Below, one piece after another: positions 1 to 9,145 of a stretch of DNA of 64,000 nucleotides; within the stretch, counting starts at the first letter, position 1, and each line of letters opens with the position of its first letter. The translations under genes and the position numbers were made by a program. The notes under the pieces are model-generated. The model had not been told where the DNA came from, searched no databases, and saw only the letters and a program-made list of their open reading frames with translations. The stretch is from Klebsiella sp. WP3-W18-ESBL-02. Lineage in GTDB: Bacteria > Pseudomonadota > Gammaproteobacteria > Enterobacterales > Enterobacteriaceae. The stretch is taken from assembly GCF_014168815.1 (NCBI RefSeq), contig NZ_AP021972.1, positions 248,001-312,000 of the forward strand, in the 5' to 3' direction.

Positions 1-57
1 ATGTCGTAGGTAACCCAGGTACGCCGACTAACTCATTCACGGTGACAAACATAATCA

Positions 58-282
58 CTAATCCTTGTTGTAGCGGCTCGGCCAAATTGATGAAGGATCT
101 ACATTGAGAGCATCGGCGATGATGCGCTCTCCTTTGGGATAGGCTCTGTGTAACGCATTTTTCAGCGTGTCCGGTTTGAGCCCCACACTGACCGAGAGGC
201 CGCGCATCGTCAGCCCACGCTTATGGAGCGCGGCAACGATGTCGATGCGATGCCAGTCACACGACACTTCATTTCTTTGCAT
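58..282 (-). CDS. ner: Ner-like phage DNA-binding regulator
   Basis: This 74-residue protein matches the Mu Ner / Nlp (SfsB) family over nearly its whole length, including the DWHR start of the fold, a helix-turn-helix at about residues 24-45 and the closing motif with IWPSRY. Ner represses early transcription and the repressor promoter during lytic growth of Mu. It is divergent from the repressor gene at 452, with two palindromic operators between them. It reads leftward, toward where transposase genes A and B would be in a Mu-type phage. The gene looks complete. Confidence 0.9.
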   Translation of the reverse strand: MQRNEVSCDWHRIDIVAALHKRGLTMRGLSVSVGLKPDTLKNALHRAYPKGERIIADALNVDPSSIWPSRYNKD

Positions 283-302
283 AGTTCGATTACCCTAAAA
301 AG

Positions 303-344
303 TTATCTGCGCGGATAATTCGCGCGGGTTATCCGTTGGGATAA
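303..344. promoter_or_regulatory. Two tandem palindromic phage operators
   Basis: Two perfect copies of TTATC-N6-GATAA lie at 303-318 and 329-344, 26 bp apart centre to centre. They are in the gap between the divergent ner and repressor genes, where Ner and the repressor bind in Mu-type phages. Which of the two proteins uses them cannot be read from the sequence. Confidence 0.65.
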
Positions 345-451
345 GTATTGATCTACAAAAAGAAAATATCAAGCCAAAAATCTCTTTCCGTAGTTAATTG
401 CAACTATATAGAGATAACTCATTGCTAATCAATATCTTAAGGAGAGAATGA

Positions 452-1096
452 ATGACAGAGGTAAAAGGAAACAAACTTGCTATTGAGGGGGAAGGAATAG
501 CAAACATTCAAGAGCGTTTGAAGCAACTCTTTAAAGGCAGGTCGTTACGACAGGCATCTATGGATTGGGGGTTGCCGTACTCTACTTTGAATAACTATTT
601 CTCCAAAGGAGCAACACCTGGTCTAGATGTAGTTATTCGCATAGCTCAGCTTGAGGGAGTTCCTATCAGTTGGTTGGCTTCAGGTAAAAATGATGTGATT
701 GATTTTGGCGAGTCCCATCGTGGCACAAGCGATTCTAAGATGAGTAATACTATTGCCGAACCTATCCCGGAATATGGCAGTTCGCTGCAAATCGCCTTTA
801 CTGGAGCTCCTGTTTGCAGCGATGCAGCACTGGCTACAACATGGGAGACGATTTTTCAATCCTTGAGCCTTAGCGAACGCTCAGCCCTTGTTAGCTCTTT
901 CGTCAAGATTGGGGCAAAGGGTATTTTGCAGGCACTTAACCAAGTCAATGATGCAGACTCAAGCTGGATGTCTTTAAGCTACGAAGAAAAAGAACGACTG
1001 ATTCGATTGAATGAGCAACTGAAAAAAGGGACATCTGAGACTGATAGCGGCGTAGGCCAACAAGACCTAGCTAGCACTGACAAGAAGGCCGGTTAA
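452..1096 (+). CDS. Prophage repressor (CI/C-type, HTH N-terminus)
   Basis: The 214-residue protein has an N-terminal helix-turn-helix at about residues 30-55 (RSLRQASMDWGLPYSTLNNY) of the phage CI-repressor type. The middle is Ser/Thr/Pro-rich, and a helical C-terminal part follows from about residue 125. No LexA-type Ser/Lys autoprotease motif is visible. A GGAG ribosome site at 441-444 supports this ATG; a second ATG lies 4 bp upstream in another frame. The gene points at the phage end, as Mu c does, so it is the likely lysogeny repressor. It is not obviously homologous to Mu c itself. Confidence 0.75.
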   Translation: MTEVKGNKLAIEGEGIANIQERLKQLFKGRSLRQASMDWGLPYSTLNNYFSKGATPGLDVVIRIAQLEGVPISWLASGKNDVIDFGESHRGTSDSKMSNTIAEPIPEYGSSLQIAFTGAPVCSDAALATTWETIFQSLSLSERSALVSSFVKIGAKGILQALNQVNDADSSWMSLSYEEKERLIRLNEQLKKGTSETDSGVGQQDLASTDKKAG

Positions 1097-1454
1097 ACAT
1101 AGATTTATTAAGCAGACATATCTTATCTATCAATCAGATGACATAGATATTGTCTAAGGTCAAATCCAGTTTAAACGGCCTTCAAACGAATTTTATGTTT
1201 AACAAAGCAGCAAGGATTAAATGTTCAGCACGTAGTTTTAAATATCCATTTAATTGCTTTTAAGTGTCATACCGTATGTTTTAACTTTATCTGTCAGAAT
1301 CATTTTTCAGCCGCAGGGTGATCTAAAAAAGTTTTTCGCTGATTTTTAAAACCCGATCCTCCGCGAGCCCAGCGACACCAAGATTTCTCCCACCTATTCC
1401 CGTGACTTCCCGGTTATTCCCGGTTACTTTCCATTGTTCATAACTTAACTGTCA
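1097..1454. other. Non-coding phage terminus with 10-bp phased repeats
   Basis: No gene is visible. The hexamer TTCCCG occurs at 1397-1402, 1407-1412 and 1417-1422, exactly 10 bp apart, in three adjacent decamers (TTCCCGTGAC, TTCCCGGTTA, TTCCCGGTTA). These lie within 60 bp of the inferred end, a plausible place for transposase end-binding sites. The last bases, read inward from the host junction, begin TGACAGTTAAG. Confidence 0.55.
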
Positions 1455-2825
1455 CTCTACAGCCAGCTTCCCGCAACCGACCGCTTGCTTCGCGAGCCTG
1501 CGTTTGCGCGTTTACTTGATGCCCATGGCCACACTCAGGTGGTAGAACAGCTCCGCCAGATGCTGGACGATGCGCGGCTTAGCATCCGTGAGCAGCAGGC
1601 GCTGCCGGCCTGGAGCGAGGACTGGGCGCAGGAGACGGCACAGCGGCTGGCGCGCGATGCGCAAAGCGCGCTGCGCCCGGTCATCAACCTGACGGGCACC
1701 GTGCTGCACACCAACCTGGGCCGTGCACAGCAGGCAACGTCGGCTGTGAATGCCGTCGCCCAGGTTATGCGCGATCCGGTGACGCTGGAGTACGACCTGG
1801 ACGGCGCCGGGCGCGGCCACCGCGATCGGGCGTTAGCCGACCTGCTGTGCCGTTTAACCGGCGCGGAAGATGCCTGTATCGTCAATAATAACGCCGCCGC
1901 GGTGCTGCTGATGCTGGCGGCGACGGCGGCCGGAAAAGAAGTGGTGGTGTCGCGTGGCGAGCTGGTGGAAATTGGCGGCGCGTTCCGTATCCCTGACGTG
2001 ATGCGCCAGGCCGGCTGCGTGCTGCACGAAGTGGGCACCACCAACCGCACCCATGCCAAAGACTACCGCCAGGCGGTAAATGACAATACCGCGCTGTTAA
2101 TGAAGGTGCACACCAGCAACTACAGCATTGAAGGGTTTACCAAATCGGTAGAAGAAGCCGAGCTGGCGGAAATGGGCCACGAGCTGGGCGTGCCGGTGGT
2201 GGCAGATTTGGGCAGCGGTTCGCTGGTCGATCTGAGCCGCTACGGGCTGCCAAAAGAACCGATGCCGCAGGAGATGATTGCCGCCGGCGTCAGCCTCGTG
2301 AGCTTCTCCGGCGATAAGCTGCTGGGGGGCCCGCAGGCGGGAATCATCGTCGGCAAAAAAACGCTGATAGCCCAGCTGCAGCAGCACCCGCTCAAGCGTG
2401 CGCTGCGCGCGGATAAAATGACGCTGGCGGCGCTTGAAGCCACTCTGCGTCTGTATTTGCACCCGGAAAAACTGGCGGCAGAGCTACCGACGCTGCGCTT
2501 GCTTAGCCGCCACGTTAAAGAGATCAACCAACAGGCGCAGCGTCTGCGTACCCCGCTGGCCGAGCGCTACGACGCGGAATTCGCCGTTCAGGTCATGCCG
2601 TGTATGTCGCAGATTGGCAGCGGCTCGCTGCCCGCCGAAAGCCTGCCCAGCGCGGCCATTGCTTTTACGCCGCTCGATGGGCGCGGCAGTCGCCTTGAGG
2701 CGCTGGCAAACCGCTGGCGCAGCCTGCCGGTGCCGGTCATTGGCCGGATTTATGACGGACGCCTGTGGCTGGATTTACGCTGCCTTGAAGATGAACCCCG
2801 TTTCCTGGAGATGTTGCTGAAATGA
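1455..2825 (+). pseudogene. selA: Selenocysteine synthase SelA, 5'-truncated by the prophage
   Basis: SelA is a PLP enzyme that converts Ser-tRNA(Sec) to Sec-tRNA(Sec). From 1455 the frame gives residues equivalent to E. coli 8-463 with no indel. They include the PLP lysine at codon 2316-2318, which is Lys295 in E. coli numbering. The first seven codons, the start codon and the native promoter are missing: the upstream sequence is phage-like and has an in-frame stop at 1446. The only in-frame restart near the 5' end is a TTG at 1485, which would drop about 17 residues and has no good ribosome site. The stop overlaps the selB start (ATGA). Expression is therefore doubtful, though the catalytic part is preserved. 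Confidence 0.88.
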
Positions 2826-4673
2826 TTATTGCCACCGCCGGTCACGTTGACCACGGCAAAACCACGCTGCTACAGGCGATTACCGGCATTAACGCCGACC
2901 GCCTGCCGGAAGAGAAATCACGCGGCATGACTATCGATCTCGGCTACGCCTACTGGCCGCAGCCGGACGGCCGCGTGCTGGGCTTTATCGATGTGCCTGG
3001 GCATGAAAAATTTCTTTCGAATATGCTGGCGGGCGTGGGGGGGATCGATCACGCCCTGCTGGTGGTGGCATGTGACGATGGCGTGATGGCGCAAACCCGT
3101 GAACATCTGGCGATTCTTCAACTGACGGGCAAGCCCACGCTGACGGTGGCATTAACTAAAGTCGATCGCGTCGATGCCGCGCGTATTGCTGAAGTTCGCC
3201 GCCAAATTACCGATGTTCTTCGTGAATATGCTTTTGAGCCGGCGACGTTATTTGAAACGGCGGCCACCGAGGGCAAGGGCATTGAGGCCCTGCGCGAACA
3301 CCTGCGCCAGCTCGCCGCCCGCGAGCATCCTGAGCACCAGCGTTTTCGTCTGGCCATCGACCGCGCGTTTACCGTAAAAGGGGGCGGGCCTGGTGGTTAC
3401 CGGGACGGCGCTGTCGGGCGATGTGTGCGTGGGCGATACCCTATGGTTGACCGGAATGGGTACGCCGATGCGCGTACGCGGTCTGCACGCCCAGAATCAG
3501 CCGGTTGAGCACGCGCATGGCGGGCAGCGTATTGCCCTGAATATTGTCGGTGCAGCGGAAAAGGGCGATATCAGCCGCGGCGATTGGCTGCTGACAGAAG
3601 CGCCGCCGGAGGCCGTTGAGCGGGTGATTGTTGAGTTACAAAGCCATGTGCCGCTGAGCCAATGGCAGCCGCTGCATATTCACCATGCGGCCAGCCATAT
3701 TACCGGGCGTGTATCGTTGCTGGAAAATAACCTCGCTGAACTGGTGCTCGATACACCGCTGTGGCTGGCGGATAACGATCGTCTGGTGCTACGCGATATT
3801 TCGGCGAAGGTTACGCTGGCCGGAGCGCGGGTGGTGACGCTCAATTCACCGCGCCGTGGCAAGCGCAAGCCGGAGTACCTGGCATGGATTGCGGCGCTTG
3901 CGCTGGCAGAAAACGACGCGCAGGCGCTGGCGGTGCACCTCGCGCGTGATGCGGTAAAGCTGCGTGAATTTGGCTGGGCGCGCCAGCTCAGTGCCCAGGG
4001 GCTGGAAGCGCTGATTGCTCAGCCAGGTTTCATCCTGGCCGGTGACTGCCTGTTGGATGCCCCGCTGGCCGCGCGCTGGCAGCGTAAGCTGCTGGACGCG
4101 CTGGCGCAGTACCACGAGCAGCACAAAGATGAACCTGGCCCGGGTCGTGAACGTCTGCGCCGTATCGCGCTGCCGATGGAAGATGAAGCGCTGGTCCTCA
4201 CGTTAATTGAGCAGATGCGTGCCAGCGGAACCATCGCCAGCCACCACGGCTGGCTGCACCTGCCGGAACATAAGGCCGGTTTTACCGACGAGCAGCAGGT
4301 TATCTGGCTGAAAGCCGCGCCGCTGTTTGGCGACGAGCCCTGGTGGGTGCGCGATTTGGCGACGCAGACCGGTACGGATGAAAACACCATGCGCAGCGTT
4401 TTACGTCAGGCTGCGCAGCAGGGGATGATTACCGCCATTGTAAAAGATCGCTACTATCGTAACGATCGCATTGTGGCGTTTGCTAACATGATTCGCGATC
4501 TCCATCTGGAAAAAGGCTCCACCTGCGCGGCGGACTTCCGCGATAAATTGAACGTTGGCCGCAAGCTGGCGATTCAGATTCTGGAATATTTCAACCGAAT
4601 TGGTTTTACGCGCCGTCGCGGTAACGATCATTTATTACGTGATGCGTTGCTGTTCCCGGATAATAAAAACTAA
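2822..4673 (+). pseudogene. selB: Selenocysteine-specific elongation factor SelB, frameshifted
   Basis: SelB delivers Sec-tRNA to UGA codons marked by a SECIS hairpin. The first frame carries the GTPase domain: P-loop GHVDHGKTT, DVPGHEKF and TKVD. It derails after codon 186 at a run of five G (3380-3384) and ends at 3508. The second frame resumes at 3381 with the GLVVTGTALSG segment expected next and continues through the four winged-helix domains to 4673. Removing one G joins the two into 616 residues, against 614 in E. coli. It is either a real +1 insertion or a homopolymer sequencing error. Translational coupling with selA (ATGA) is retained. Confidence 0.87.
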
Positions 4674-4726
4674 CAATTTATTTAGAAAAAATATTAAATA
4701 AAATACAAAAATATATTAATCACCAC

Positions 4727-4765
4727 AAATCGCGGCATAAACAATGAGATGCCGCGATTTTTATT
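4727..4765 (+). terminator. Rho-independent terminator after selAB
   Basis: AAATCGCGGCAT (4727-4738) pairs with ATGCCGCGATTT (4749-4760), followed by a T-rich tract. Confidence 0.8.
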
Positions 4766-4857
4766 TTATTTAAGGTCTGAAATGCTAACTTGATCGTGTT
4801 TTTGCAGAGGTTATTACTATAGCCTCTGGGGCCTGCTTATTAAATAAAGGAACTATC

Positions 4858-6009
4858 ATGGCTGCATCTACTTTCTTCATTCCATCAGTGAATGTTATCG
4901 GTAATGGCGCGTTAAATGACGCAATGAATACCATGAAGGAATATGGCTTTCGCCGTGCTCTGATTGTCACTGATGCAGTCCTGAATAAGCTGGGTGTCGC
5001 TGGCGATATCCAGAAGCGTTTGCAGGAATATGACATCCATAGCGTGGTATTTGACGGTACGCACCCAAACCCGACCACCGTTAACGTCGAAGACGGCCTG
5101 GAAATGCTGCGCGCAAATGACTGCGACTGCGTCGTTTCGCTGGGCGGCGGTTCCCCGCACGACTGCGCAAAAGGGATTGCCCTGGTGGCTGCCAACGGCG
5201 GTGATATCCGCGACTACGAGGGCGTTGACCGCTCTGCCAAACCGCAGCTGCCGATGATCGCTATCAACACCACGGCAGGTACGGCGTCTGAAATGACCCG
5301 ATTCTGCATTATTACCGACGTCACTCGTCACATTAAAATGGCCATCGTCGACAAGCACGTTACGCCGATCCTGTCCGTTAACGATTCTTCCCTGATGGAA
5401 GGTATGCCGAAAGGGCTGACTGCTGCTACCGGGATGGATGCGCTGACCCACGCCATTGAAGCCTACGTGTCTATTGCCGCGACGCCGATCACCGATGCCT
5501 GTGCGCTGAAAGCCATCACCATGATTGTCGATAATCTGCCGACGGCGGTAGAACACGGTAGCAACGGAGAAGCGCGTGAAGCGATGGCCTACGCACAGTT
5601 CCTGGCCGGCATGGCGTTTAACAATGCGTCGCTGGGCTATGTTCACGCGATGGCGCACCAGCTCGGCGGCTTCTACGATCTGCCGCACGGCGTATGCAAC
5701 GCGGTTCTGCTGCCGCACGTACAGGTGTTCAACAGCAAGGTGGCTGCGGCGCGCCTGCGTGACTGCGCTCAGGCGATGCATATCGACGTCAGCGCGATGA
5801 GCAACGAGCAGGGCGCACAGGCGTGTATCGATGCGATCCGCAAACTGGCGCGTCAGGTAAACATTCCGGCTGGCCTGCGCGACCTGAACGTGAAAGAAGA
5901 AGATATTCCGGTGCTGGCGACCAACGCGCTGAAAGATGCGTGCGGATTCACTAACCCTGTCCAGGCGACGCACGACGAAATCATGGCGATTTTCCGCGCC
6001 GCGATGTAA
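4858..6009 (+). CDS. yiaY: Iron-dependent alcohol dehydrogenase YiaY
   Basis: This 383-residue group III (FucO/AdhB-type) dehydrogenase is the same length as E. coli YiaY, which is annotated as an L-threonine/alcohol dehydrogenase. The NAD-binding loop GGGSPHDCAKG lies near residue 97. The expected metal ligands Asp195, His199, His263 and His277 are all present. An AAGGA ribosome site precedes the ATG. It follows selB as in E. coli but has its own upstream region and terminator, so it is probably a separate transcript. The physiological substrate is uncertain. Confidence 0.93.
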   Translation: MAASTFFIPSVNVIGNGALNDAMNTMKEYGFRRALIVTDAVLNKLGVAGDIQKRLQEYDIHSVVFDGTHPNPTTVNVEDGLEMLRANDCDCVVSLGGGSPHDCAKGIALVAANGGDIRDYEGVDRSAKPQLPMIAINTTAGTASEMTRFCIITDVTRHIKMAIVDKHVTPILSVNDSSLMEGMPKGLTAATGMDALTHAIEAYVSIAATPITDACALKAITMIVDNLPTAVEHGSNGEAREAMAYAQFLAGMAFNNASLGYVHAMAHQLGGFYDLPHGVCNAVLLPHVQVFNSKVAAARLRDCAQAMHIDVSAMSNEQGAQACIDAIRKLARQVNIPAGLRDLNVKEEDIPVLATNALKDACGFTNPVQATHDEIMAIFRAAM

Positions 6010-6023
6010 TTCATCCTCTGCAC

Positions 6024-6060
6024 GAAAAAAAGCAGAACGCGTGCGTTCTGCTTTTTTGTT
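6024..6060 (+). terminator. Terminator after yiaY
   Basis: AAGCAGAACGC pairs with GCGTTCTGCTT and is flanked by A and T runs, so it may work in both directions. Confidence 0.88.
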
Positions 6061-6116
6061 TCCGGGAATGCCGTTGTGCAGAGAGCCGCCATCAGGCACC
6101 GCACATGGCATGACAA

Positions 6117-6449
6117 TTATTCTTCGCGGTTATCACCGGCTGGCACAATGCGCAGCGTGAGCTTGCGAAACTGCCCGTAAATCCATAACCCGAGCCAGGT
6201 CAGGCTGCCGATAATACCGGTAAATACCAGCGCCAGAAGCAAAAATAGCAGCGGGCTGAGTATCAGTGCGGAGAAGCCGTGAACGATTTCCCCGTTCCAG
6301 CGCAGGGTGAACACCGTAATACCAATGGCGCTCAGAATACCATTGAGTACACCGAGGGGGACCAGCGAACAAAGCAGGCCCAGAAGGTGAATTTTAAAAA
6401 CACTGCCTGCGCTGATTTTATGCAGCGTCAGATTTTGAAATTCGTCCAT
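6117..6449 (-). CDS. Small inner-membrane protein of unknown function
   Basis: The 110-residue protein has two strongly hydrophobic segments, at about residues 18-48 and 60-92. Its termini are polar, with a basic patch (RKLTLR) just before an acidic end. No family could be named from sequence alone. It stands alone between the yiaY terminator and an AraC-family remnant. Coding potential looks genuine, since the residue pattern fits a two-to-three-helix membrane protein, but the ribosome site is weak. Confidence 0.6.
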   Translation of the reverse strand: MDEFQNLTLHKISAGSVFKIHLLGLLCSLVPLGVLNGILSAIGITVFTLRWNGEIVHGFSALILSPLLFLLLALVFTGIIGSLTWLGLWIYGQFRKLTLRIVPAGDNREE

Positions 6450-6568
6450 GGGGTCATCTTGATGGTTTTATCGTAAGGGCGAATATAGTTTATCTGGCGG
6501 TGAAGCGATAGCTGGGGCTGGTCTGGAATCAGACCAGCCGATTGATTTTTTGCCGGTCTGCCTGGTAA

Positions 6569-6751
6569 GCGCAGCGCCATCAGGCGGCAGAGAAGCTGCT
6601 GAGTAACCTTACGCGTTCGCTTAAGGAAGTGGCCGAACAGTGCGGGTTTGCTGATGTCGGGTATTTCCGCCAGGTTTTTCGCAAACACACCGGCTTGACG
6701 CCCGCAGCGTGGAAACGGCGCTATTGCAAAGAGCATATTCATTCTGCCTGA
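6569..6751 (+). pseudogene. Remnant of an AraC-family regulator (C-terminal HTH)
   Basis: Sixty in-frame codons, opened by a stop at 6566, encode the tail of an AraC/XylS DNA-binding domain. The second helix-turn-helix is recognisable as EVAEQCGFADVGYFRQVF, followed by KHTGLTPAAWKRRY and a stop at 6749. The effector domain and the first helix-turn-helix are gone, and there is no start codon. The rest of 6450-6872 shows no other gene apart from the ysaA promoter region. Confidence 0.75.
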
Positions 6752-6872
6752 GGCAAAGAGACAAAGCATGTTAGGTCGATGACAAAAATGGCGCATCTCA
6801 GCTGTTTGATCAAAGCATGAACGCCCCCCACTCTGGCACTCTTAGCGTTTATCAACCATCACGGAGTGGGAA

Positions 6873-7334
6873 ATGAACCCGTTTATTGTCGCCGATTCTT
6901 TAAAATGCATCGGCTGCCGTACCTGTGAAGTTGCCTGCGTGGTGGCACATCAAGATCAGCAGGCGTGTCATACCGTCTCGCGTGAAGCCTTTTTGCCGCG
7001 CATTCGAGTGGTGAAGGGGGATTCGTTTTCAACGGCGGTAGCCTGCCATCAGTGCGAAGATGCGCCGTGCAGCAACGTTTGCCCGACGGGGGCGATCGTG
7101 CGAGAAGGCGAGACGATCGCCGTCGATCAGTCGCGCTGTATTGGCTGCAAAAGCTGTATGCTGGCATGTCCGTTCGGGGCGATGAACGTCACGATGCAGC
7201 AGGCCAGGCCGCGGGCGATTAAGTGTGACTTGTGTCGTCACCGCGAAGAAGGGCCTGCCTGCGTGGCCGCCTGCCCTACGGCGGCGCTGGCCTGTGTCGA
7301 TGTCGGCCAGCGTACCGCGGCGAAATTAATGTAG
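6873..7334 (+). CDS. ysaA: 4Fe-4S ferredoxin-type protein YsaA (HydN-like)
   Basis: The 153-residue electron-transfer protein carries four cysteine clusters of the HydN/DmsB type: CIGCRTCEVAC near residue 12, CHQCEDAPCSNVC near 58, CIGCKSCMLAC near 89, and CDLC with a later CVAAC. Together these could bind four cubane clusters. HydN-like proteins work with formate dehydrogenase, but YsaA itself has no proven role. It sits near avtA as in E. coli. Its 3' end overlaps the convergent transporter gene by 9 bp. Confidence 0.9.
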   Translation: MNPFIVADSLKCIGCRTCEVACVVAHQDQQACHTVSREAFLPRIRVVKGDSFSTAVACHQCEDAPCSNVCPTGAIVREGETIAVDQSRCIGCKSCMLACPFGAMNVTMQQARPRAIKCDLCRHREEGPACVAACPTAALACVDVGQRTAAKLM

Positions 7335-9041
7335 ATTGTTGAAGTTCCAGCTGAAGGTCAGGCTGTAGCGCCATTCCCGGTTGTGCGTGTCGGTGGGTTT
7401 ATCTCCGACCGGACGCGCGGCTTCGACCGTCACGCTGTAGTGCTTGTTATCACCGACCATGACCCCGGTCGCCACGGATGCCAGCCGCTGGTGGGGGTAG
7501 CCCGGCGCGTTGAACCAGGTTTGCGCGGTATCGGCAAGGACGTAAGGCTGCACGGTGGCAAGCCAGGTGCTCTCTTTACGCTGATGCAAATAACGCAGCT
7601 CAACCTGCCCGCCGTAGCCGTAGTCGCCGCTGGCTTCGCCATCCTGATAACCACGACCAAAACGTTGGGCGCCGAAACTGACGCGCTCTGGCTCCGGTAA
7701 ATCATTGTCCGACCAATCGCCTTCCATTGACGTCGAAAGTCGCCATGTATCGGTGATCATCCATGCTGCATCAATATTGCTTTTCCAGAGGGTAAACGAC
7801 AGGTCATTACCATAGACGGGCGCCGCATCGGACATCGAGGAGGCGTTAATACCCTGACGCAGGGTCAGCTTGCCGTTGATGCTGGCCCGATCGAAGGCCT
7901 GAAAGCCGTTCATCCCGAACTCAAGCGCCGGATAACGCACATGCGACTTTTGCGTCACGCTGTATACCGTTTGATCGCCGACGATAGCGCGAATGTGGTT
8001 ATCGTTACGCCGGTCGGTATAGTCCATGCCACCGTTAATATTGAACTGCTGTTTTCCGGTCAGGAGCACCGGATAGCTTAACATTGCGCCGCCGTTGTAC
8101 TGCGTGGTCTCCTGGCGTGAGTCAAAATACCCGCCAGGGAAATTCAGCAGGCGCGTGTAGTCGCGTGGATTATCGCGATAAAAGCTGCCCTTCAACTGCA
8201 TCATCAGCCCTTCATCCGTCAGGAACTGCTGATAGTTCAGCCCCAGATAGGATTTGCGCGTCGAGCTGTCGAGAGGCACCAGGGTTGCGACGCCAAACTG
8301 ATCGCCGTAGCTGGTCAGGTTGCTGAGTGAACCGGTGACAAACGCCATATTCTGGCTACGACGGGTGTCGATCGTAGATGAAATATCCCAGATATGCGGC
8401 TGGAAGCTTTTCGCCTGCATTGCCGCCGCACCGTAGATATTCTGCGGCAGCTGGGCGTTGGCATCGACGGTGACGCCCGGGGTGCGCGTCATCAGCTGGG
8501 TGTAGCGATCGAAGGTGGACTGCGACAGTGGCTTTTCCGCCATAATTTTTGCCGCCAGCCGTTTTAACCGTTCGGCAATATTCGGATTATTGCTCTGGAT
8601 ATCACTGTGGGCGACATAGCCCTCCACCAGAACAATCTTGAGCGTCCCGTCCTGGAAGTTATTATCCGGTAGCCAGGCATAAGACAAGGGGTAACCGTCC
8701 GCACGATAGCGTAACGTAATATCATTAACCAGGCCGGTTAGCGTTTTTAATGGCACCTGCTTGTGTGCGTAGGGTACAAAAGGACGCAGCAGGTCTTTTA
8801 AGGGATAAACGGTGCCACCAATAAACTGAATATGATCAACTTTAATTAACGTTTCGGGCGTTAATTTATTTTTGGGGACACTTACGCTTAAACTGGGTGC
8901 GGCATTTACAGGGGGTTGCGTCGTACTGCTATGCTCTGCTTTTGCTGGGTTATTTGGGTCGATCAATGCGGGTAATGTGTCTGCTCGTGCAATATTAAGC
9001 AGAACAACCCCCGACAGCGCATAAAATAGGGTAGTTTTCAT
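7326..9041 (-). CDS. TpsB/ShlB/FhaC-family outer-membrane transporter
   Basis: The start is the ATG at 9041, preceded by AGGAA; a longer in-frame ATG lies at 9071. The 571-residue precursor has a signal peptide ending near ARAD and a polar linker. POTRA-type sequence covers about residues 60-200 (VDHIQFIGGTVYPLKDL, then DGTLKIVLVEGYV). A 16-strand-type beta barrel follows. The loop-6 RGY motif conserved in TpsB/Omp85 proteins is at about residue 463 (FGRGYQDG). TpsB proteins export a partner exoprotein across the outer membrane. The partner gene upstream is not a classical TpsA but a lipoprotein. No FhaB-like gene is in the window. Confidence 0.85.
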   Translation of the reverse strand: MKTTLFYALSGVVLLNIARADTLPALIDPNNPAKAEHSSTTQPPVNAAPSLSVSVPKNKLTPETLIKVDHIQFIGGTVYPLKDLLRPFVPYAHKQVPLKTLTGLVNDITLRYRADGYPLSYAWLPDNNFQDGTLKIVLVEGYVAHSDIQSNNPNIAERLKRLAAKIMAEKPLSQSTFDRYTQLMTRTPGVTVDANAQLPQNIYGAAAMQAKSFQPHIWDISSTIDTRRSQNMAFVTGSLSNLTSYGDQFGVATLVPLDSSTRKSYLGLNYQQFLTDEGLMMQLKGSFYRDNPRDYTRLLNFPGGYFDSRQETTQYNGGAMLSYPVLLTGKQQFNINGGMDYTDRRNDNHIRAIVGDQTVYSVTQKSHVRYPALEFGMNGFQAFDRASINGKLTLRQGINASSMSDAAPVYGNDLSFTLWKSNIDAAWMITDTWRLSTSMEGDWSDNDLPEPERVSFGAQRFGRGYQDGEASGDYGYGGQVELRYLHQRKESTWLATVQPYVLADTAQTWFNAPGYPHQRLASVATGVMVGDNKHYSVTVEAARPVGDKPTDTHNREWRYSLTFSWNFNNLH

Positions 9042-9100
9042 GACGCGTTCCTTGTGTATTTTATTGTGCAAGGATGATTATTGTTATTCTGCTGAAAATC

Positions 9101-9121
9101 GTGCCCCCATTGCGGGGGCAC
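9101..9121 (-). terminator. Hairpin between lipoprotein and transporter genes
   Basis: GTGCCCCC and GGGGGCAC form a perfect 8-bp stem with a 5-nt loop, followed on the minus strand by a weak T tract. It may be a leaky terminator that makes the lipoprotein more abundant than its transporter. Confidence 0.5.
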
Positions 9122-9145
9122 GGAAGGCATTAATCAATATATAGC

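Larger units (their letters stand above)
1..1454 (-). mobile_element. Left end of a Mu-like transposable prophage (partial)
   Basis: The segment has the early-region layout of phage Mu read on the minus strand: a repressor gene pointing at the phage terminus, a divergent ner gene with operators between them, and about 360 bp of non-coding terminus. The transposase genes expected after ner would lie left of base 1. The right boundary is placed at 1454 because the selA reading frame (Leu8 onward) resumes at 1455, the frame has a stop at 1446-1448, and the preceding bases end in CA, which read inward as the TG typical of Mu-family ends. The exact boundary may be off by a few bases. The 5-bp target duplication cannot be checked because the other end is outside the window. 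Confidence 0.8.

Noticed and set aside
4912..6111. A 399-codon minus-strand frame
   Set aside because: Antisense shadow of yiaY, rich in Arg and His as such frames are.
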